Positions 29,476 to 40,584 of a stretch of 64,000 nt of DNA are shown piece by piece. Under the pieces are notes generated by a model. That model saw only the letters and a program-made list of their open reading frames with translations. It was not told the origin of the DNA and did not search any database. The stretch covers positions 18,424 through 82,423 of the forward strand of contig CANQJS010000006.1 of the NCBI GenBank assembly GCA_947624285.1, written 5' to 3'. The position numbers and the translations under genes were made by a program. The DNA comes from an uncultured Clostridia bacterium. GTDB taxonomy: Bacteria; Bacillota; Clostridia; Oscillospirales; Acutalibacteraceae. Positions within the stretch are counted from its first letter, which is position 1. Each line of letters starts with the position of its first letter.

Positions 29476-31164
29476 TTAAGCCAATTTTTTACTTGTTTGC
29501 AAAAATTTGAGCTCGGAAAAGGTTATAAGCTTTGACAATATACTCACTATTGTAAAGAATAACAAATATATTCCGCTTAAAATTACGAAATCCAGCACAT
29601 AACCGTTTTCGCCGAACACGCTTTTCAGCATAAGCTTTGCGACGATAAACGCGCCCGCGGCGCATAAAAGCGGCTTGAAAAGCAAATCGGATATTTTATA
29701 TTTCACATCGGAATATTTTTTGAATATGTAAAGATTCGACACAAGTATAACAAGATACCCCGCCGCGCCGGAAATGACAGCGCCGTAGAGATTGTATCTG
29801 TAATCAGCCACCAGCAGGCAATTGAGCCCCACACGCACGGCGGCGGAAATCACAAACGACGGTATGCTCTTTTTGGCACAGCCTATCGCCTGAACGGAAA
29901 AAACGCTCACGCTTGCGAGGCAGTAAAAAATCATAGTAAAGCCGTACCAAAACACAAGCCCCGAGCAGCCGATAACTATATCGTAATTTGAAGAACGGTA
30001 AAGTATATTCAGTATATTTTCGGCAACGAGAGAAAGATAAAAACCGCCGCCAAAGCCGATGACGGACGCGTATTTGAATATGCTGTTTGCCAAAGCGGAA
30101 AGGCGTTCGCGGCTTTGGGATTCAAAGGCGGCGGAAATTGCGGGAACGGCGGCGACGCCGAGAGCTATTGAAAATCCCGGCAGCAGCATTTTGAAGTCCT
30201 GCGCCGAAGAAAACAGCCCGTATATATAAGTTACCGCGTCCTCATTAGGCGTTGAGCTCATTTGAAGGCAGGTTTCATACGCCTTCATAAGCCCATCCCT
30301 GTCGCATACGGAGAGAAAATACTGCACCGAGGCGTTGTCCGTAAAAGTTGAGACGCTCTGTATGACGCTTGAAACGATTATCGGCGCGGAAAAGCCGAGT
30401 ATCTCTCTCATACTCTCGCTTGTTTTGTACTTCTTTCCGATTATATATGAATTATATTTTATCCCCGTGTATATCCAAACATATATCCAGCTCAGCAGCG
30501 AGCCCACGGTAACTCCGCCCATAGCGGCGGCAGAAGTAAGAGGATAGATAACCGACAGCGCTATCTCCTCGCTTTCGCACACAACGCCGAAAACCGCTCC
30601 GCTTTCAAGATACTGACCGTAGAGCCAGCTCATGGAATATTTGGCGAAAAGCAGACCGAAAACCAGCTTGAACGCCGCTTCCAGCACCTGACTTACCGCC
30701 GTTGGCACCATATTCATATGCCCCTCGGCAAGCGAGCGCCTGCACGCCGCCATAGACGAGAAAAGCACATTGGGAGCAAGAATAAATATCGTGTAAATGC
30801 TTTTCGGCGAGGAGCATACGATTTGAGCATACGGCTTTGCGAAAGCTATCATAAACGCCATACCGATAACGCCGGTGACAAAAAACAGCAATGATGAAGA
30901 TTTCTTCAGCGAATGGATTTTGGCATTATCGCCCTTTTCGTTATATTTGCTTACAAGGTGCGACAGCGCCACGGGAAAGCCTCCCATAATAACGGCGTGA
31001 ATGGGCATATATAAATTATATGCTATATTGAAATATCCCCTGCCTGTTGCGCCGATGTAGGCGGTAAGAGGGATTTTATATACGGCGCTTATCGCTTTTA
31101 CTATAATTGAGGACAAAAGCAGCAAAAACGCCGAGCCGATATATTTTTGCTTTGCGTTATTCAA
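29476..31164 (-). CDS. SpoVB-like polysaccharide flippase (MOP superfamily)
   Basis: NNAKQKYIGSAFLLLLSSIIVKAISAVYKIPL; many TM segments; yab cluster; TTG start at 31164 proposed instead of 31191. Confidence 0.85.
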   Translation of the reverse strand: MNNAKQKYIGSAFLLLLSSIIVKAISAVYKIPLTAYIGATGRGYFNIAYNLYMPIHAVIMGGFPVALSHLVSKYNEKGDNAKIHSLKKSSSLLFFVTGVIGMAFMIAFAKPYAQIVCSSPKSIYTIFILAPNVLFSSMAACRRSLAEGHMNMVPTAVSQVLEAAFKLVFGLLFAKYSMSWLYGQYLESGAVFGVVCESEEIALSVIYPLTSAAAMGGVTVGSLLSWIYVWIYTGIKYNSYIIGKKYKTSESMREILGFSAPIIVSSVIQSVSTFTDNASVQYFLSVCDRDGLMKAYETCLQMSSTPNEDAVTYIYGLFSSAQDFKMLLPGFSIALGVAAVPAISAAFESQSRERLSALANSIFKYASVIGFGGGFYLSLVAENILNILYRSSNYDIVIGCSGLVFWYGFTMIFYCLASVSVFSVQAIGCAKKSIPSFVISAAVRVGLNCLLVADYRYNLYGAVISGAAGYLVILVSNLYIFKKYSDVKYKISDLLFKPLLCAAGAFIVAKLMLKSVFGENGYVLDFVILSGIYLLFFTIVSILSKLITFSELKFLQTSKKLA

Positions 31165-31179
31165 AAAATCACCACAAAA

Positions 31180-31208
31180 AAGGCAGCGCATAAAATTTGC
31201 ACTGCCTT
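31180..31208 (-). terminator. Rho-independent terminator between 31248-31796 and the spoVB-like gene
   Basis: AAGGCAGTGCA...TGCGCTGCCTT then TTTT on minus strand. Confidence 0.65.
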
Positions 31209-31247
31209 GATATTACTCTTTTTTAAATCCGTAATAGCGTGATTTTA

Positions 31248-31796
31248 TTATTCCTGTGTTTCGTTAACTTCTTCGTTTTTTTCAGCCGCGTTATCATCGG
31301 GCTCGGCAACAACTTCTTCCTTGGCGGGTCGAGAAACGGATTTAAAAGCGTTTTTGGCGCTTCGTTTCACCTCGTCCATCTGCCTTTTGATAACTTTGCC
31401 CGCCTCTTGAGAAACGCTGATCACCTCGTTTTTAAATTCCTGCGCTTCCTTTTTCAGCTCCTGCGAGTCGATGTTTCGGCTCTCGTCAAGCTGAGCCTTG
31501 AGGGTATTCAGCTTTTCCCTGTAGGCGGTTATCTGCGCTTTGAGCATATCCATTTCGCCTTGATCCGTTTCCTCCCCCAAAGAGGCCGAAAAGGTCAGCA
31601 TTCCGAATTTTTCATAAAATTTGGACAGCTTTGATTTTACATCGAGATATTCTATCCTTTTGTGGGAAAGGTCTATCGCCTTAGCGCCCTTTTTATTTAT
31701 GCTTTCCGCGACTATTCGGGTTTTATTGAACAGTTCATCAAAATTTCCCATCTTTTTCACCCTTTCAGAAATATATAAATATTGTCTACATCTCAA
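31248..31796 (-). CDS. Hypothetical coiled-coil protein
   Basis: Intact ORF; long charged heptad-like region. Confidence 0.65.
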   Translation of the reverse strand: MRCRQYLYISERVKKMGNFDELFNKTRIVAESINKKGAKAIDLSHKRIEYLDVKSKLSKFYEKFGMLTFSASLGEETDQGEMDMLKAQITAYREKLNTLKAQLDESRNIDSQELKKEAQEFKNEVISVSQEAGKVIKRQMDEVKRSAKNAFKSVSRPAKEEVVAEPDDNAAEKNEEVNETQE

Positions 31797-31865
31797 TTAT
31801 ATTACAAACGGAATAATCTTTCAATACTTTTAGTATTGAAAATAAAAATAAATAAGCCTACGCCG

Positions 31866-33317
31866 CTATACATTATATTCGCCGTAAAACTCGTTTATAC
31901 TTTGCTTTCGGCGCAGTATCTCGTCAAATCTGTCAATATACTCATAGGGATATTTATAATTGTATATTCGCTGAATTTTTCCCGTTTTCTGATTTTTCAG
32001 CTTTATGACGGCGCCTGCGCCGACGGCAAGAACGGTATGCGTCTCGTCCATCATAAAAACATTGTAGAGACATTCCCTGCCGCTTTTACACCAGCCGACA
32101 TTTTCAAGATTGCCCAAGGATTTGCCCTGCCGATACATATAGTAGGGATGATAACCGGCGCTTTTGAGCGCTTTTCCCGCCGTATCGACCATATCCGAAA
32201 CAAGAAGCCCGGGCGACGGATCGAAAGCCGCCTGCCTCGTTGCCATATACGCGCCGCTTTTCAGTGAAAGCGTGTGCAGGGTGACGGATTCCGCTTTGAG
32301 TTCAATTCCCATATTAAGACTTTTTTCAAATGAGGCGATATCGTCTTTCGGCAGTCCTGCAATAAAATCCATATTTATATTGTCAAAGCCCATCTTCCTC
32401 GCAAGGTCGAAGGCTTTGAGCGTGTCGTGCGAAGTGTGCCGCCTGCCTATCGCCTCAAGCGCCTTATCGTTGAAGGTTTGGGGATTGACGCTTATTCTTG
32501 AAACGCCTGCCGTCTTCAGCGCTTGCAGTTTATCCGCCGTCACCGTGTCGGGTCTGCCCGCTTCAACCGTATATTCCCTGTTGGTGCTCAAATCGAAATT
32601 TTTATCTATTGAGTAAAAAAGCTTCGCAAGATCTTCGGCGCAAAGGGCTGTGGGCGTTCCTCCGCCGAAATAGACGCTCTCAAGCCTCAAGCCGAGGGCG
32701 CGGGCATATTTTCCCGTCTCCTCAATTTCCTTTACAAGCAGTTCAACATAGGGCTTCACAAGCCTTTGTGTGTTTTCTATGCTGTGCGAAACGAAAGAAC
32801 AGTAGGAACACCTTGTGGGGCAGAAAGGAATGGAAACATAAAGCGAAAAGCTTTTTTCGCCGGAAAGAGCGATTATGCCGTTTTCGCTGTGCATAACAGC
32901 AGAAGTGAGCTTGATTTTTTCATCGCTGACGAGATATTTTTCGTGAAATATCCGTTGAGCCTCCGTTTCGGAAAACGCGTCGGCAAGAGCGTGCATACGC
33001 CTTGCGGGGCGCACCCCGTAGAGGATCCCCCACGGATATTTTATGCCGAGGATTTCGGACAGCGCCTCGTAGAGCATAACCGACAGAGCGTTCTGCCTGT
33101 CCGTATTTTCATCCGCCGTTTTGCTTAGCGTCTTGCGTTTTTCGTAAACACGCGCGTCAACGGTGAGTGTGTCTCCCCGAATTTGCGTTATAACGGTAAC
33201 GGGGTCGTCGCCCGCGTCATCGCTTTCTGTCATCTTGATTTTTTCATAGGGGAAAAATATTTCGCAGATGTTTTCTATATCATATTGATACGGGTGGTCT
33301 TTAACAATAACTGTCAT
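31866..33317 (-). CDS. hemZ: Coproporphyrinogen dehydrogenase HemZ-like radical SAM enzyme
   Basis: LYVSIPFCPTRCSYCSFVSHS radical SAM motif; GGGTPTAL; gene context. Confidence 0.9.
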   Translation of the reverse strand: MTVIVKDHPYQYDIENICEIFFPYEKIKMTESDDAGDDPVTVITQIRGDTLTVDARVYEKRKTLSKTADENTDRQNALSVMLYEALSEILGIKYPWGILYGVRPARRMHALADAFSETEAQRIFHEKYLVSDEKIKLTSAVMHSENGIIALSGEKSFSLYVSIPFCPTRCSYCSFVSHSIENTQRLVKPYVELLVKEIEETGKYARALGLRLESVYFGGGTPTALCAEDLAKLFYSIDKNFDLSTNREYTVEAGRPDTVTADKLQALKTAGVSRISVNPQTFNDKALEAIGRRHTSHDTLKAFDLARKMGFDNINMDFIAGLPKDDIASFEKSLNMGIELKAESVTLHTLSLKSGAYMATRQAAFDPSPGLLVSDMVDTAGKALKSAGYHPYYMYRQGKSLGNLENVGWCKSGRECLYNVFMMDETHTVLAVGAGAVIKLKNQKTGKIQRIYNYKYPYEYIDRFDEILRRKQSINEFYGEYNV

Positions 33318-33320
33318 AGC

Positions 33321-33944
33321 TTATTTCATATAGGGATTGTTTTTCTTTTCAAATTCAAGGGTAGAAAACTCATCGTGCCCGGGATATACGCCGTAATTCT
33401 TATCAAGAGACGCAAGGCGCGCGAGGCTCTTTCTCATCTCATCATCCGAGCCGCCCGGAAAATCCGTTCTGCCGCAGTCACAGCAAAACAGAGTATCACC
33501 TGTAAAAAGGAAATCGCCGATGATGTAGCAAAGCCCGCCCTTTGTGTGCCCCGGGGTTGCGAGCACCTTTATTTCCGATGAGCCAAACGGCAGAACATCA
33601 CCGTCGCCGACCGTTATATCGGCTTTTGAATCATTCTGCTTGGCGCGGCAAAAGGCGGCAAGGCTAAGCTTTCCCGAAGAGAGCATACCCTCATCTTCTC
33701 TGCTGATAACGACCTTAGCGCCGTACCTTTCGCGTATTTCGTTTACGCCGCCGATATGGTCAAAATGGCCGTGGGTGAGCAGGATATACTCAAGCTTGGC
33801 GTCGCCTATAAAATCGAGCATTTTATCCGAAGCTTCGGTGCAGTCCACAAGCAGCGATTTTCCGCTTTCATCATCTGTTACGAGATAACAGTTATTCTGC
33901 AATGCGCCGAGCACTATTGATTTTAAATTCAGCATTTCAGCCAC
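33321..33944 (-). CDS. MBL-fold metallohydrolase (YqgX/glyoxalase II-like)
   Basis: LTHGHFDHIGGV; ATPGHTKGGLCY; GDTLFCCDCGRTDFPGGS. Confidence 0.92.
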   Translation of the reverse strand: MAEMLNLKSIVLGALQNNCYLVTDDESGKSLLVDCTEASDKMLDFIGDAKLEYILLTHGHFDHIGGVNEIRERYGAKVVISREDEGMLSSGKLSLAAFCRAKQNDSKADITVGDGDVLPFGSSEIKVLATPGHTKGGLCYIIGDFLFTGDTLFCCDCGRTDFPGGSDDEMRKSLARLASLDKNYGVYPGHDEFSTLEFEKKNNPYMK

Positions 33945-33968
33945 CTCTGCATCAGTTTTTGTTCAGCG

Positions 33969-34418
33969 TCATAAATTATCGGTATCAAGAATTATTGTAA
34001 CCGGTCCGTCGTTTACAAGGCTCACCTTCATATCTGCTCCGAAACGCCCGGTTGCCACCTTTTTGACGCCCGCCTTTTTAAGCCCCTCAACAAAATATTC
34101 ATAAAGGGCGTTTGCCTCTTGAGGCGGGGCGGCGCAGGTGAAGCTCGGACGCCTGCCGTGGGAGCAGTCGGCGCAAAGAGTAAACTGGGAAACGACAAGT
34201 ATTTCCCCGCCGATATCGGCGCACGATAAATTCATCTTGCCGTTTTCATCCTCGAAAACACGGAGGAAAGGTATTTTCTTAAGCAAAATATCCGCCTGCT
34301 CCTCGGTGTCCCCGCGGGCAACGCCGAGCAGTATCATAAATCCCTTTTCTATCTCGCCGACGGTTTCGCCGTTGATCACAACATTTGAGCTAAGCACGCG
34401 CTGAATAACAGCCTTCAT
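33969..34418 (-). CDS. dtd: D-aminoacyl-tRNA deacylase
   Basis: [49 protein letters not shown]. Confidence 0.97.
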   Translation of the reverse strand: MKAVIQRVLSSNVVINGETVGEIEKGFMILLGVARGDTEEQADILLKKIPFLRVFEDENGKMNLSCADIGGEILVVSQFTLCADCSHGRRPSFTCAAPPQEANALYEYFVEGLKKAGVKKVATGRFGADMKVSLVNDGPVTIILDTDNL

Positions 34419-36608
34419 TTAAACACCGCTTCTTTCAATATGATATACGCCCTGAATTTTTCTTATGGATTTTACGATATTGTCGAGATGTTCTTTGCTG
34501 TTGACCGCCACGGTGAGAGTTGTTCGGCAGTTTCCGTCGTTTATCGGGCGGGCGTTTATGGAATGTATTTTTACATGCATATTCATAAGCCTGCTCGTTA
34601 TATCAAGCACAACGCCGTCCCTGTCAATAGCGTAAACCTCAATGGTGGACTTCGATTCCACCTTAACATTTTCGTCCCAATAGGCTTTTATCCACCTCTC
34701 GGGCTCGGCGCAGTTTTCAATATCCCGCGGCACATTTATACAGCTTCTTCTGTGGATGGTAAGCCCGTGACCTCTTGTTATAAAGCCTATTATTTCCTCA
34801 CCCGGCAAAGGCGAACAGCATCTTGCGGTTTTGATAAGGCAGTTGTCTATTCCCTCAACAATAATGCCGTTTGACGATGATGCTTTGGCGGGTCTGTCCA
34901 CAGAGCCGGAAAGCGCGGCTTTTTCCGCTTCCTTATCCTCTCTCCAATTTCGATTGTATTCATCCTTTATGCCGGGCATAAGCCGGCTTATCTGAATACC
35001 GCCGTAGCCGACCGCGGCGTAAAACTCATCGGTATCGGAAAAATGCTGACGGCGGGCAATTTTTTTGACAAATTCTTCGTACCTTTCGCCTGAAAGACGG
35101 ATGAAATTGCGGTGAAATTCCCTATCGACAATATCCTTGCCCTCAACGATATTTTCCTCACGCCGCTCGCGCTTGAACCATGTGCGGATCTTGTTTCGCG
35201 CCTCGCCTGTTTTTACTATGGAGAGCCAGTCCTTACTCGGCCCTTTATTTGCTTGATTTGAGGTAAGAATCTCTATTCTCTCGCCCGTTTTTATCTCGTA
35301 ATCGAGCGGGACTATTCTGCCGTCGACCTTGGCGCCCACCATTCTGTTGCCCACGGCGGAATGAATGGCATAGGCGAAATCTATTACCGTAGAGCCTATC
35401 GGCAGGCTTCGTATATCCCCTTTAGGAGTAAACACATATACCTCGTCTATCGAAAGATCGCCCTTAATGTTGGCAACAAGCTCCTCCGCCGTGTCGGTCT
35501 CCTCGCCCGCCTCCACCATTCTGTGAATCCACGAAAGACCGGCGTCAAAACTGTCTTTTCCGCCCTTGCCCAGCTTGTATTTCCAGTGGGCGGCTATGCC
35601 GTACTCGGCGGTTTTGTGCATATCCCATGTTCTTATCTGAATTTCAAAAGGCACGCCCGTTTGCGAAAGCACCGTTGTGTGCAGCGACTGATAGCCGTTT
35701 GGCTTCGGCGTGGAAATATAATCCTTAAATCTTCCGGGAATGGGCTTGAACATATCGTGGACTATGCCCAAAGCGTTATAACAGTCTATCATTGAATTGA
35801 CTATTATCCTTACGGCGTAAATATCGTATATTTCCTCAAAGGATTTGCCCTTTACATATACCTTTCTGAATATGCCGTGAACGGATTTTACCCTTGCCGT
35901 GATATTCACATTATCCATCACGGCGGTTATTCTTTCGCTCACCTGAGTTTTTATTTCGTTAAGAAATTTTTCGCCCTCCTGCTTTTTCATCGAAAGCGAG
36001 TTTTCTATCTCTTTGTAAGCTATCGGGTCAAGATAGTAAACGGCTATGTTTTCCAGCTCATCCTTTATGGCACGGATACCGAGGCGGTGAGCGATGGGAG
36101 CATAAATTTCAAGCGTTTCAAGGCTCTTTTCCCTCTGTTTGTATTCGGGCATATGCTCAAGCGTTCGCATATTATGGAGTCTGTCGGCAAGCTTGATGAT
36201 TATAACGCGCACATCCTTGTTCATCGCCATAAACATTTTGCGTATATTTTCCGCCTGCACCTCTTCCTTGGTGGAAAGAGGTATTTTACCGAGCTTCGTT
36301 ACGCCGTCCACAAGAAGCTCCACATCGTCACCGAAGCGCTCTCTTATGTATGAAAGCGTATATTCCGTATCCTCAACCACATCGTGAAGAAGCGCGCTTA
36401 TGATACATTCGTTATCCATACCCAGCTTAAACAGTATCTTCGCAACGGCAACGGGGTGCATAATATAAGGCTCACCCGAACGCCTTTTCTGACCTCCGTG
36501 CGCCTCTTTTGCGATATTATACGCCTGTGTTATTTTGTTTATATCGTACTGGGGATATTCCTTTATCTCCTCCAAAAAGGCTGAGAAGCCGTCATCATAT
36601 TCAGACAA
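34419..36608 (-). CDS. relA: Bifunctional (p)ppGpp synthetase/hydrolase
   Basis: HD motif LLHDVVEDTEYT; RelA/SpoT, TGS (VYVFTPKGDIRSLP) and ACT regions. Confidence 0.96.
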   Translation of the reverse strand: MSEYDDGFSAFLEEIKEYPQYDINKITQAYNIAKEAHGGQKRRSGEPYIMHPVAVAKILFKLGMDNECIISALLHDVVEDTEYTLSYIRERFGDDVELLVDGVTKLGKIPLSTKEEVQAENIRKMFMAMNKDVRVIIIKLADRLHNMRTLEHMPEYKQREKSLETLEIYAPIAHRLGIRAIKDELENIAVYYLDPIAYKEIENSLSMKKQEGEKFLNEIKTQVSERITAVMDNVNITARVKSVHGIFRKVYVKGKSFEEIYDIYAVRIIVNSMIDCYNALGIVHDMFKPIPGRFKDYISTPKPNGYQSLHTTVLSQTGVPFEIQIRTWDMHKTAEYGIAAHWKYKLGKGGKDSFDAGLSWIHRMVEAGEETDTAEELVANIKGDLSIDEVYVFTPKGDIRSLPIGSTVIDFAYAIHSAVGNRMVGAKVDGRIVPLDYEIKTGERIEILTSNQANKGPSKDWLSIVKTGEARNKIRTWFKRERREENIVEGKDIVDREFHRNFIRLSGERYEEFVKKIARRQHFSDTDEFYAAVGYGGIQISRLMPGIKDEYNRNWREDKEAEKAALSGSVDRPAKASSSNGIIVEGIDNCLIKTARCCSPLPGEEIIGFITRGHGLTIHRRSCINVPRDIENCAEPERWIKAYWDENVKVESKSTIEVYAIDRDGVVLDITSRLMNMHVKIHSINARPINDGNCRTTLTVAVNSKEHLDNIVKSIRKIQGVYHIERSGV

Positions 36609-38628
36609 GATGCAATCTTCCTTTCAACGATTTGAGTGTGGGCGAGTTCATCAAATCCACCTTTCCGCTCACCGGCAAAACGGTAATGATATTTTCATCG
36701 GCAGCCGTCAGTCCGCTTTCCTCAAATGCCGTCAAAGCATATTTGAGCTGACCGTAGGTTATACCGTTAAGGCTGAAATACAGAGCGTCAAAGCCGTATT
36801 TCCATTCGCCCTTAGCCTTTAAAAATCTGTAAACCTTAGAGCATATCTCTCGGCTCGGAAAAACCGAGTCATCATCGGATATACCTGCGGCAAACATTTC
36901 GTATGCCGCTTTTTCGCTGAAATATTTTTCGTCATCCACGCCGTTTTTTCTTATATCAACAGCCTGAACGGACAGATAATCCTTACCCTTAAAATGATTG
37001 GAGCTGACCTTTACTGCCGCGTCTATCCTGTCTCCCGCGGTGAAAGGAAATTCATCCGGCGTGCATTTGAATTTTACCATTCGCACAATTTTGCCCTTTT
37101 TCTCGCATTCAAGCCTTATGTGCTTTCCGTTTCCCGACGGTGTGACGGAAACGATGTTGAGAGCCGACAGCGCAAACACCGGCTCGGGATTGCCTTCGCC
37201 GAACGGCTCAAGCAGCTTTAGGCTTTTCACAAGCTCAAGATCAAGATAAAATGGCGAAAGCTTACAGTCTATATTCACCGTTTGAACGGGCGCTTGAGGG
37301 AATTTTTCCGCCGCGTATTCGTTTATACGCTTTTTGAAAAGCGGCACATTGCCGGCAGGCAGACTCAGCCCCGCCGCCATAGGGTGACCGCCGAATTTAT
37401 CAAGAAGCTCGGCGCAGTGGGCTGTTGCCTCAAAGATATTGAAGCCCTCCACGCTTCTTGCCGAGCCCGACGCAACGCCGTTTTCATCAATGCACAGCAC
37501 CACAGCGGGCTTTGAATATTCCTCGCATATACGGGCGGCGGCAAGCCCCGCCACGCCCTTGCGGTATTTCTCGGACGCTATCACGATAACTCTGTCCTGT
37601 GCAAGAGACGGGTTTTCGGAAAACATTTGCTTTACGCTTTCAAAAATCTCCGTTTCAAGCTCCTGCCTGTGGGAATTGTCTATATTGAGCTGCTGTGCCT
37701 TAAACACGGCGGTTTCATAATCATCCGCGGTGAAAAGCTCAACGGCGCGATAAGCGGAATCCACCCTGCCCGCCGCGTTTACACGCGGGCAGATAAAAAA
37801 TGCCATACCGGTAGCGGAAAGCGCTTTGTCCTCAGCGCCCGCCGCCTTTTTCAGCGCCTGAGCGGCAGGACACATACCTGAATTTATTTTTTCAAGACCC
37901 GCCCTGACAAGACCTCGGTTTTCTCCTCTTAAAGGCACGGAATCGCCGACCGTTCCTATCGCGACGAGGTCGGCAAAGCGGGAGAGCATATCCTGCGTAT
38001 CGCCGTAGAGGGCGCAGGCGAGCTTGAACGCCACTCCCACGCCGGCAAGGTCGTGAAAAACATCGCCGTTATCCTCTCTGTGAGGGTTTACCACGGCAAC
38101 CGCCTCAGGCAACGCATCGCCGATTTGGTGGTGATCGGTTATCACAAGCTCCATTCCGAGCGAGGAAATATATTTTGCCTCCTCAACCGCTGCAATGCCG
38201 TTATCAACGGTTATTATAAGCCGAGTGCCGCTTTCTTTTAACTTATCCGCGGCAAAAATGCTTATACCGTAGCCCTCGTCCTCACGGGATGGAATATAGT
38301 AATCGACATCGGCGCCCATATCCCGTAAAAGCAGAAAAAGCAGTGAAGCGGCTGTGACCCCGTCGCAATCGTAATCGCCGTAAACGGTGATTTTTTCCTG
38401 ATAATCTATCGCCTGCTCAATTCGCTCAACGGCTTTATCCATATCGGAAAGCTCAAAGGGATCGCCGAAGCCGCAGGAGGATGAGAGAAAATCGGACACC
38501 TCTATATCGCTGCTTATCCCTCTTGATACGAGCAGGAACGCCGCAAAGGGGTCTATATTGAATTTTTCGCTGAGCTCGGAAGCCCTTGCCTTATCAGCAT
38601 CTGCGATTTTCCACTTTTTATAAGCCAT
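36601..38628 (-). CDS. recJ: Single-stranded-DNA-specific exonuclease RecJ
   Basis: VYGDYDCDGVTAASLL; VITDHHQIGD; AAGRVDSAYRAVELF. Confidence 0.95.
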   Translation of the reverse strand: MAYKKWKIADADKARASELSEKFNIDPFAAFLLVSRGISSDIEVSDFLSSSCGFGDPFELSDMDKAVERIEQAIDYQEKITVYGDYDCDGVTAASLLFLLLRDMGADVDYYIPSREDEGYGISIFAADKLKESGTRLIITVDNGIAAVEEAKYISSLGMELVITDHHQIGDALPEAVAVVNPHREDNGDVFHDLAGVGVAFKLACALYGDTQDMLSRFADLVAIGTVGDSVPLRGENRGLVRAGLEKINSGMCPAAQALKKAAGAEDKALSATGMAFFICPRVNAAGRVDSAYRAVELFTADDYETAVFKAQQLNIDNSHRQELETEIFESVKQMFSENPSLAQDRVIVIASEKYRKGVAGLAAARICEEYSKPAVVLCIDENGVASGSARSVEGFNIFEATAHCAELLDKFGGHPMAAGLSLPAGNVPLFKKRINEYAAEKFPQAPVQTVNIDCKLSPFYLDLELVKSLKLLEPFGEGNPEPVFALSALNIVSVTPSGNGKHIRLECEKKGKIVRMVKFKCTPDEFPFTAGDRIDAAVKVSSNHFKGKDYLSVQAVDIRKNGVDDEKYFSEKAAYEMFAAGISDDDSVFPSREICSKVYRFLKAKGEWKYGFDALYFSLNGITYGQLKYALTAFEESGLTAADENIITVLPVSGKVDLMNSPTLKSLKGRLHLV

Positions 38629-38954
38629 TATGAATTTTTATCCACCCGATGTATTTTCTTTAAATTGGAACGCTTTTCGGCTCTCTTCATAAGCTCTTTT
38701 TCTATATCCTCGGGAGTTATTCCCTGATAAGCCATCATTACAAGAATATGATATATAAGATCGGTTATCTCGTAAACCGTTTCGCTTTTATCGCAGTTTT
38801 TCGCGGCGATCACCGTTTCGGTGCACTCCTCGCCCACTTTTTTAAGTATCTTATCAAGCCCCTGTTCAAAAAGATAAGCGGTATAAGAGCCCTCTGCCTT
38901 TTCGTTTTTTCTGTCAATAATCACCTGATACTCGTTTTTTATCAAATCCATCAA
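38628..38954 (-). CDS. hisE: Phosphoribosyl-ATP pyrophosphatase
   Basis: [30 protein letters not shown]. Confidence 0.95.
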   Translation of the reverse strand: MMDLIKNEYQVIIDRKNEKAEGSYTAYLFEQGLDKILKKVGEECTETVIAAKNCDKSETVYEITDLIYHILVMMAYQGITPEDIEKELMKRAEKRSNLKKIHRVDKNS

Positions 38955-39274
38955 TATTCTCCCTCAATTTTATTGAAAAAACAGCTGTGCCTGCCCGTGT
39001 GACAGGCGGCGCCCGTCTGAATGACTTTTATCAACAGCGTATCGTCGTCGCAGTCGCCGTGAATTGAAACGACCTTTTGGAAATTGCCGCTCGTTGAGCC
39101 CTTGTTCCAAAGCTCCTGCCTGCTGCGCGACCAAAACCAGGTGAAGCCCGTTTCAACGGTTTTTTGCAGGGATTCCCTGTTCATATAGGCGAGCATAAGC
39201 ACCTCGCCTGTGCCGTCCTCCTGAATTATCGCGGGGATAAGCTCCGATTTTTTAAAATATTTTTCCAAATCCAT
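38951..39274 (-). CDS. hisI: Phosphoribosyl-AMP cyclohydrolase
   Basis: [41 protein letters not shown]...[13 protein letters not shown]. Confidence 0.96.
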   Translation of the reverse strand: MDLEKYFKKSELIPAIIQEDGTGEVLMLAYMNRESLQKTVETGFTWFWSRSRQELWNKGSTSGNFQKVVSIHGDCDDDTLLIKVIQTGAACHTGRHSCFFNKIEGEY

Positions 39275-39987
39275 TATTTGCATACCTCTATTGCCTCGGC
39301 AAGCGCCAGCGTTTTATCATAAAGGCTTTTGCCGCATATCGCGCCGTAAAGCCCCTCGTTTTTCAGCGCCGTAATATCGTTTATATCGCGTATTCCTCCC
39401 GAAGCGGTTATATCGCACGAAACTGCGCCGTTGAGCTCGCAAAGCTGTTTAATATTAGGTCCCGCGAGTGTGCCGTCCTTGGAAATATCCGTATAAATTA
39501 TCGTCTTAACGCCGATATCCTCCATACGCCTTGCAAGCTCCGTGAAATATATATCCGAGCTTTCGGTCCATCCCTCGGCGGCGGCGTAACCGTTTTTCGC
39601 GTCTATGCCGACAGCCACCGCATCGCCGTATTCCTTTACGGCTTCCTTTACAAGGTTTGAATTTTTCAAAGCGACCGAGCCTAAAACGACTCTGCTTACC
39701 CCGCCGTTTATATAATATTCAATATCCTTTACCATGCGGATACCGCCGCCTACTTCAACCTTCAGCGAGGTCTCACGGGCGACGGCGAGGATCAGAGCGC
39801 CGTTAACGGGTCTTTTTTTCAGCGAGCCGTCCAAATCAACGGTGTGTACCCATTCGGCGCCGTCATTTGCAAAGCCGATGGCGGTTTCAACAACATCATC
39901 GGCAACTTGATGCGCGGTTGCGAAATCGCCTTTATAAAGGCGAACGGGTCTGCCGCCGATTATGTCGATAGCGGGAAAAATAATCAT
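39274..39987 (-). CDS. hisA: 1-(5-phosphoribosyl)-5-[(5-phosphoribosylamino)methylideneamino]imidazole-4-carboxamide isomerase
   Basis: [22 protein letters not shown]; 68-aa ORF-track extension overlaps hisB and is spurious. Confidence 0.96.
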   Translation of the reverse strand: MIIFPAIDIIGGRPVRLYKGDFATAHQVADDVVETAIGFANDGAEWVHTVDLDGSLKKRPVNGALILAVARETSLKVEVGGGIRMVKDIEYYINGGVSRVVLGSVALKNSNLVKEAVKEYGDAVAVGIDAKNGYAAAEGWTESSDIYFTELARRMEDIGVKTIIYTDISKDGTLAGPNIKQLCELNGAVSCDITASGGIRDINDITALKNEGLYGAICGKSLYDKTLALAEAIEVCK

Positions 39988-40562
39988 CACAAAACTCCCT
40001 TTGTGGAAAGTACGCCGCCCTTGTTTTCGGCAACGGCATCTTTCATCGCATGGGCAAAAGCCTTGAAAATCGCCTCGATCCCGTGGTGGGAATTTGAGCC
40101 GTAAAGCAGATTTATATGAAGCGTAATTCCCGCGTTTACGGCAAAGGCGCGGAAAAATTCCTCGGTGCAGCATGTTTCGTAATCGCCGCATTTTTCCTCG
40201 TTGAAATCCGCCTTGAAAACAAGAAAAGGTCTGTTGGAAATATCAAGAGCGCAAAGCGCGAGGCTTTCGTCCATCGGAATATAAAACGAGCCGTAGCGGT
40301 TTATGCCGCCCATATCGCCGAGCGCTTGCCTGAACGCCGCGCCGAGCGCGATGCCCGTGTCCTCCACCGTGTGGTGGGTATCAACATCCAAATCGCCGTT
40401 TACATTCACTTTGAGCCCAAAGCCGCCGTGAACACCGAACGCCGTGAGCATATGGTCAAAAAAGCCTATGCCTGTTGAAACGCTCACATCTCCGCCGTCA
40501 AGATTGAGGGATATTTCAATTTGTGTTTCCTTTGTGTTTCTGCTGAGCTGAGCAGTTCTCAT
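39987..40562 (-). CDS. hisB: Imidazoleglycerol-phosphate dehydratase
   Basis: [49 protein letters not shown]. Confidence 0.97.
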   Translation of the reverse strand: MRTAQLSRNTKETQIEISLNLDGGDVSVSTGIGFFDHMLTAFGVHGGFGLKVNVNGDLDVDTHHTVEDTGIALGAAFRQALGDMGGINRYGSFYIPMDESLALCALDISNRPFLVFKADFNEEKCGDYETCCTEEFFRAFAVNAGITLHINLLYGSNSHHGIEAIFKAFAHAMKDAVAENKGGVLSTKGVL

Positions 40563-40584
40563 AATCTCACCGCTTTCAATTTAT

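Noticed and set aside
39988-40191. 68-aa N-terminal extension of HisA as a fused domain
   Set aside because: It is out-of-frame hisB sequence; true ATG overlaps the hisB stop as is usual in his operons
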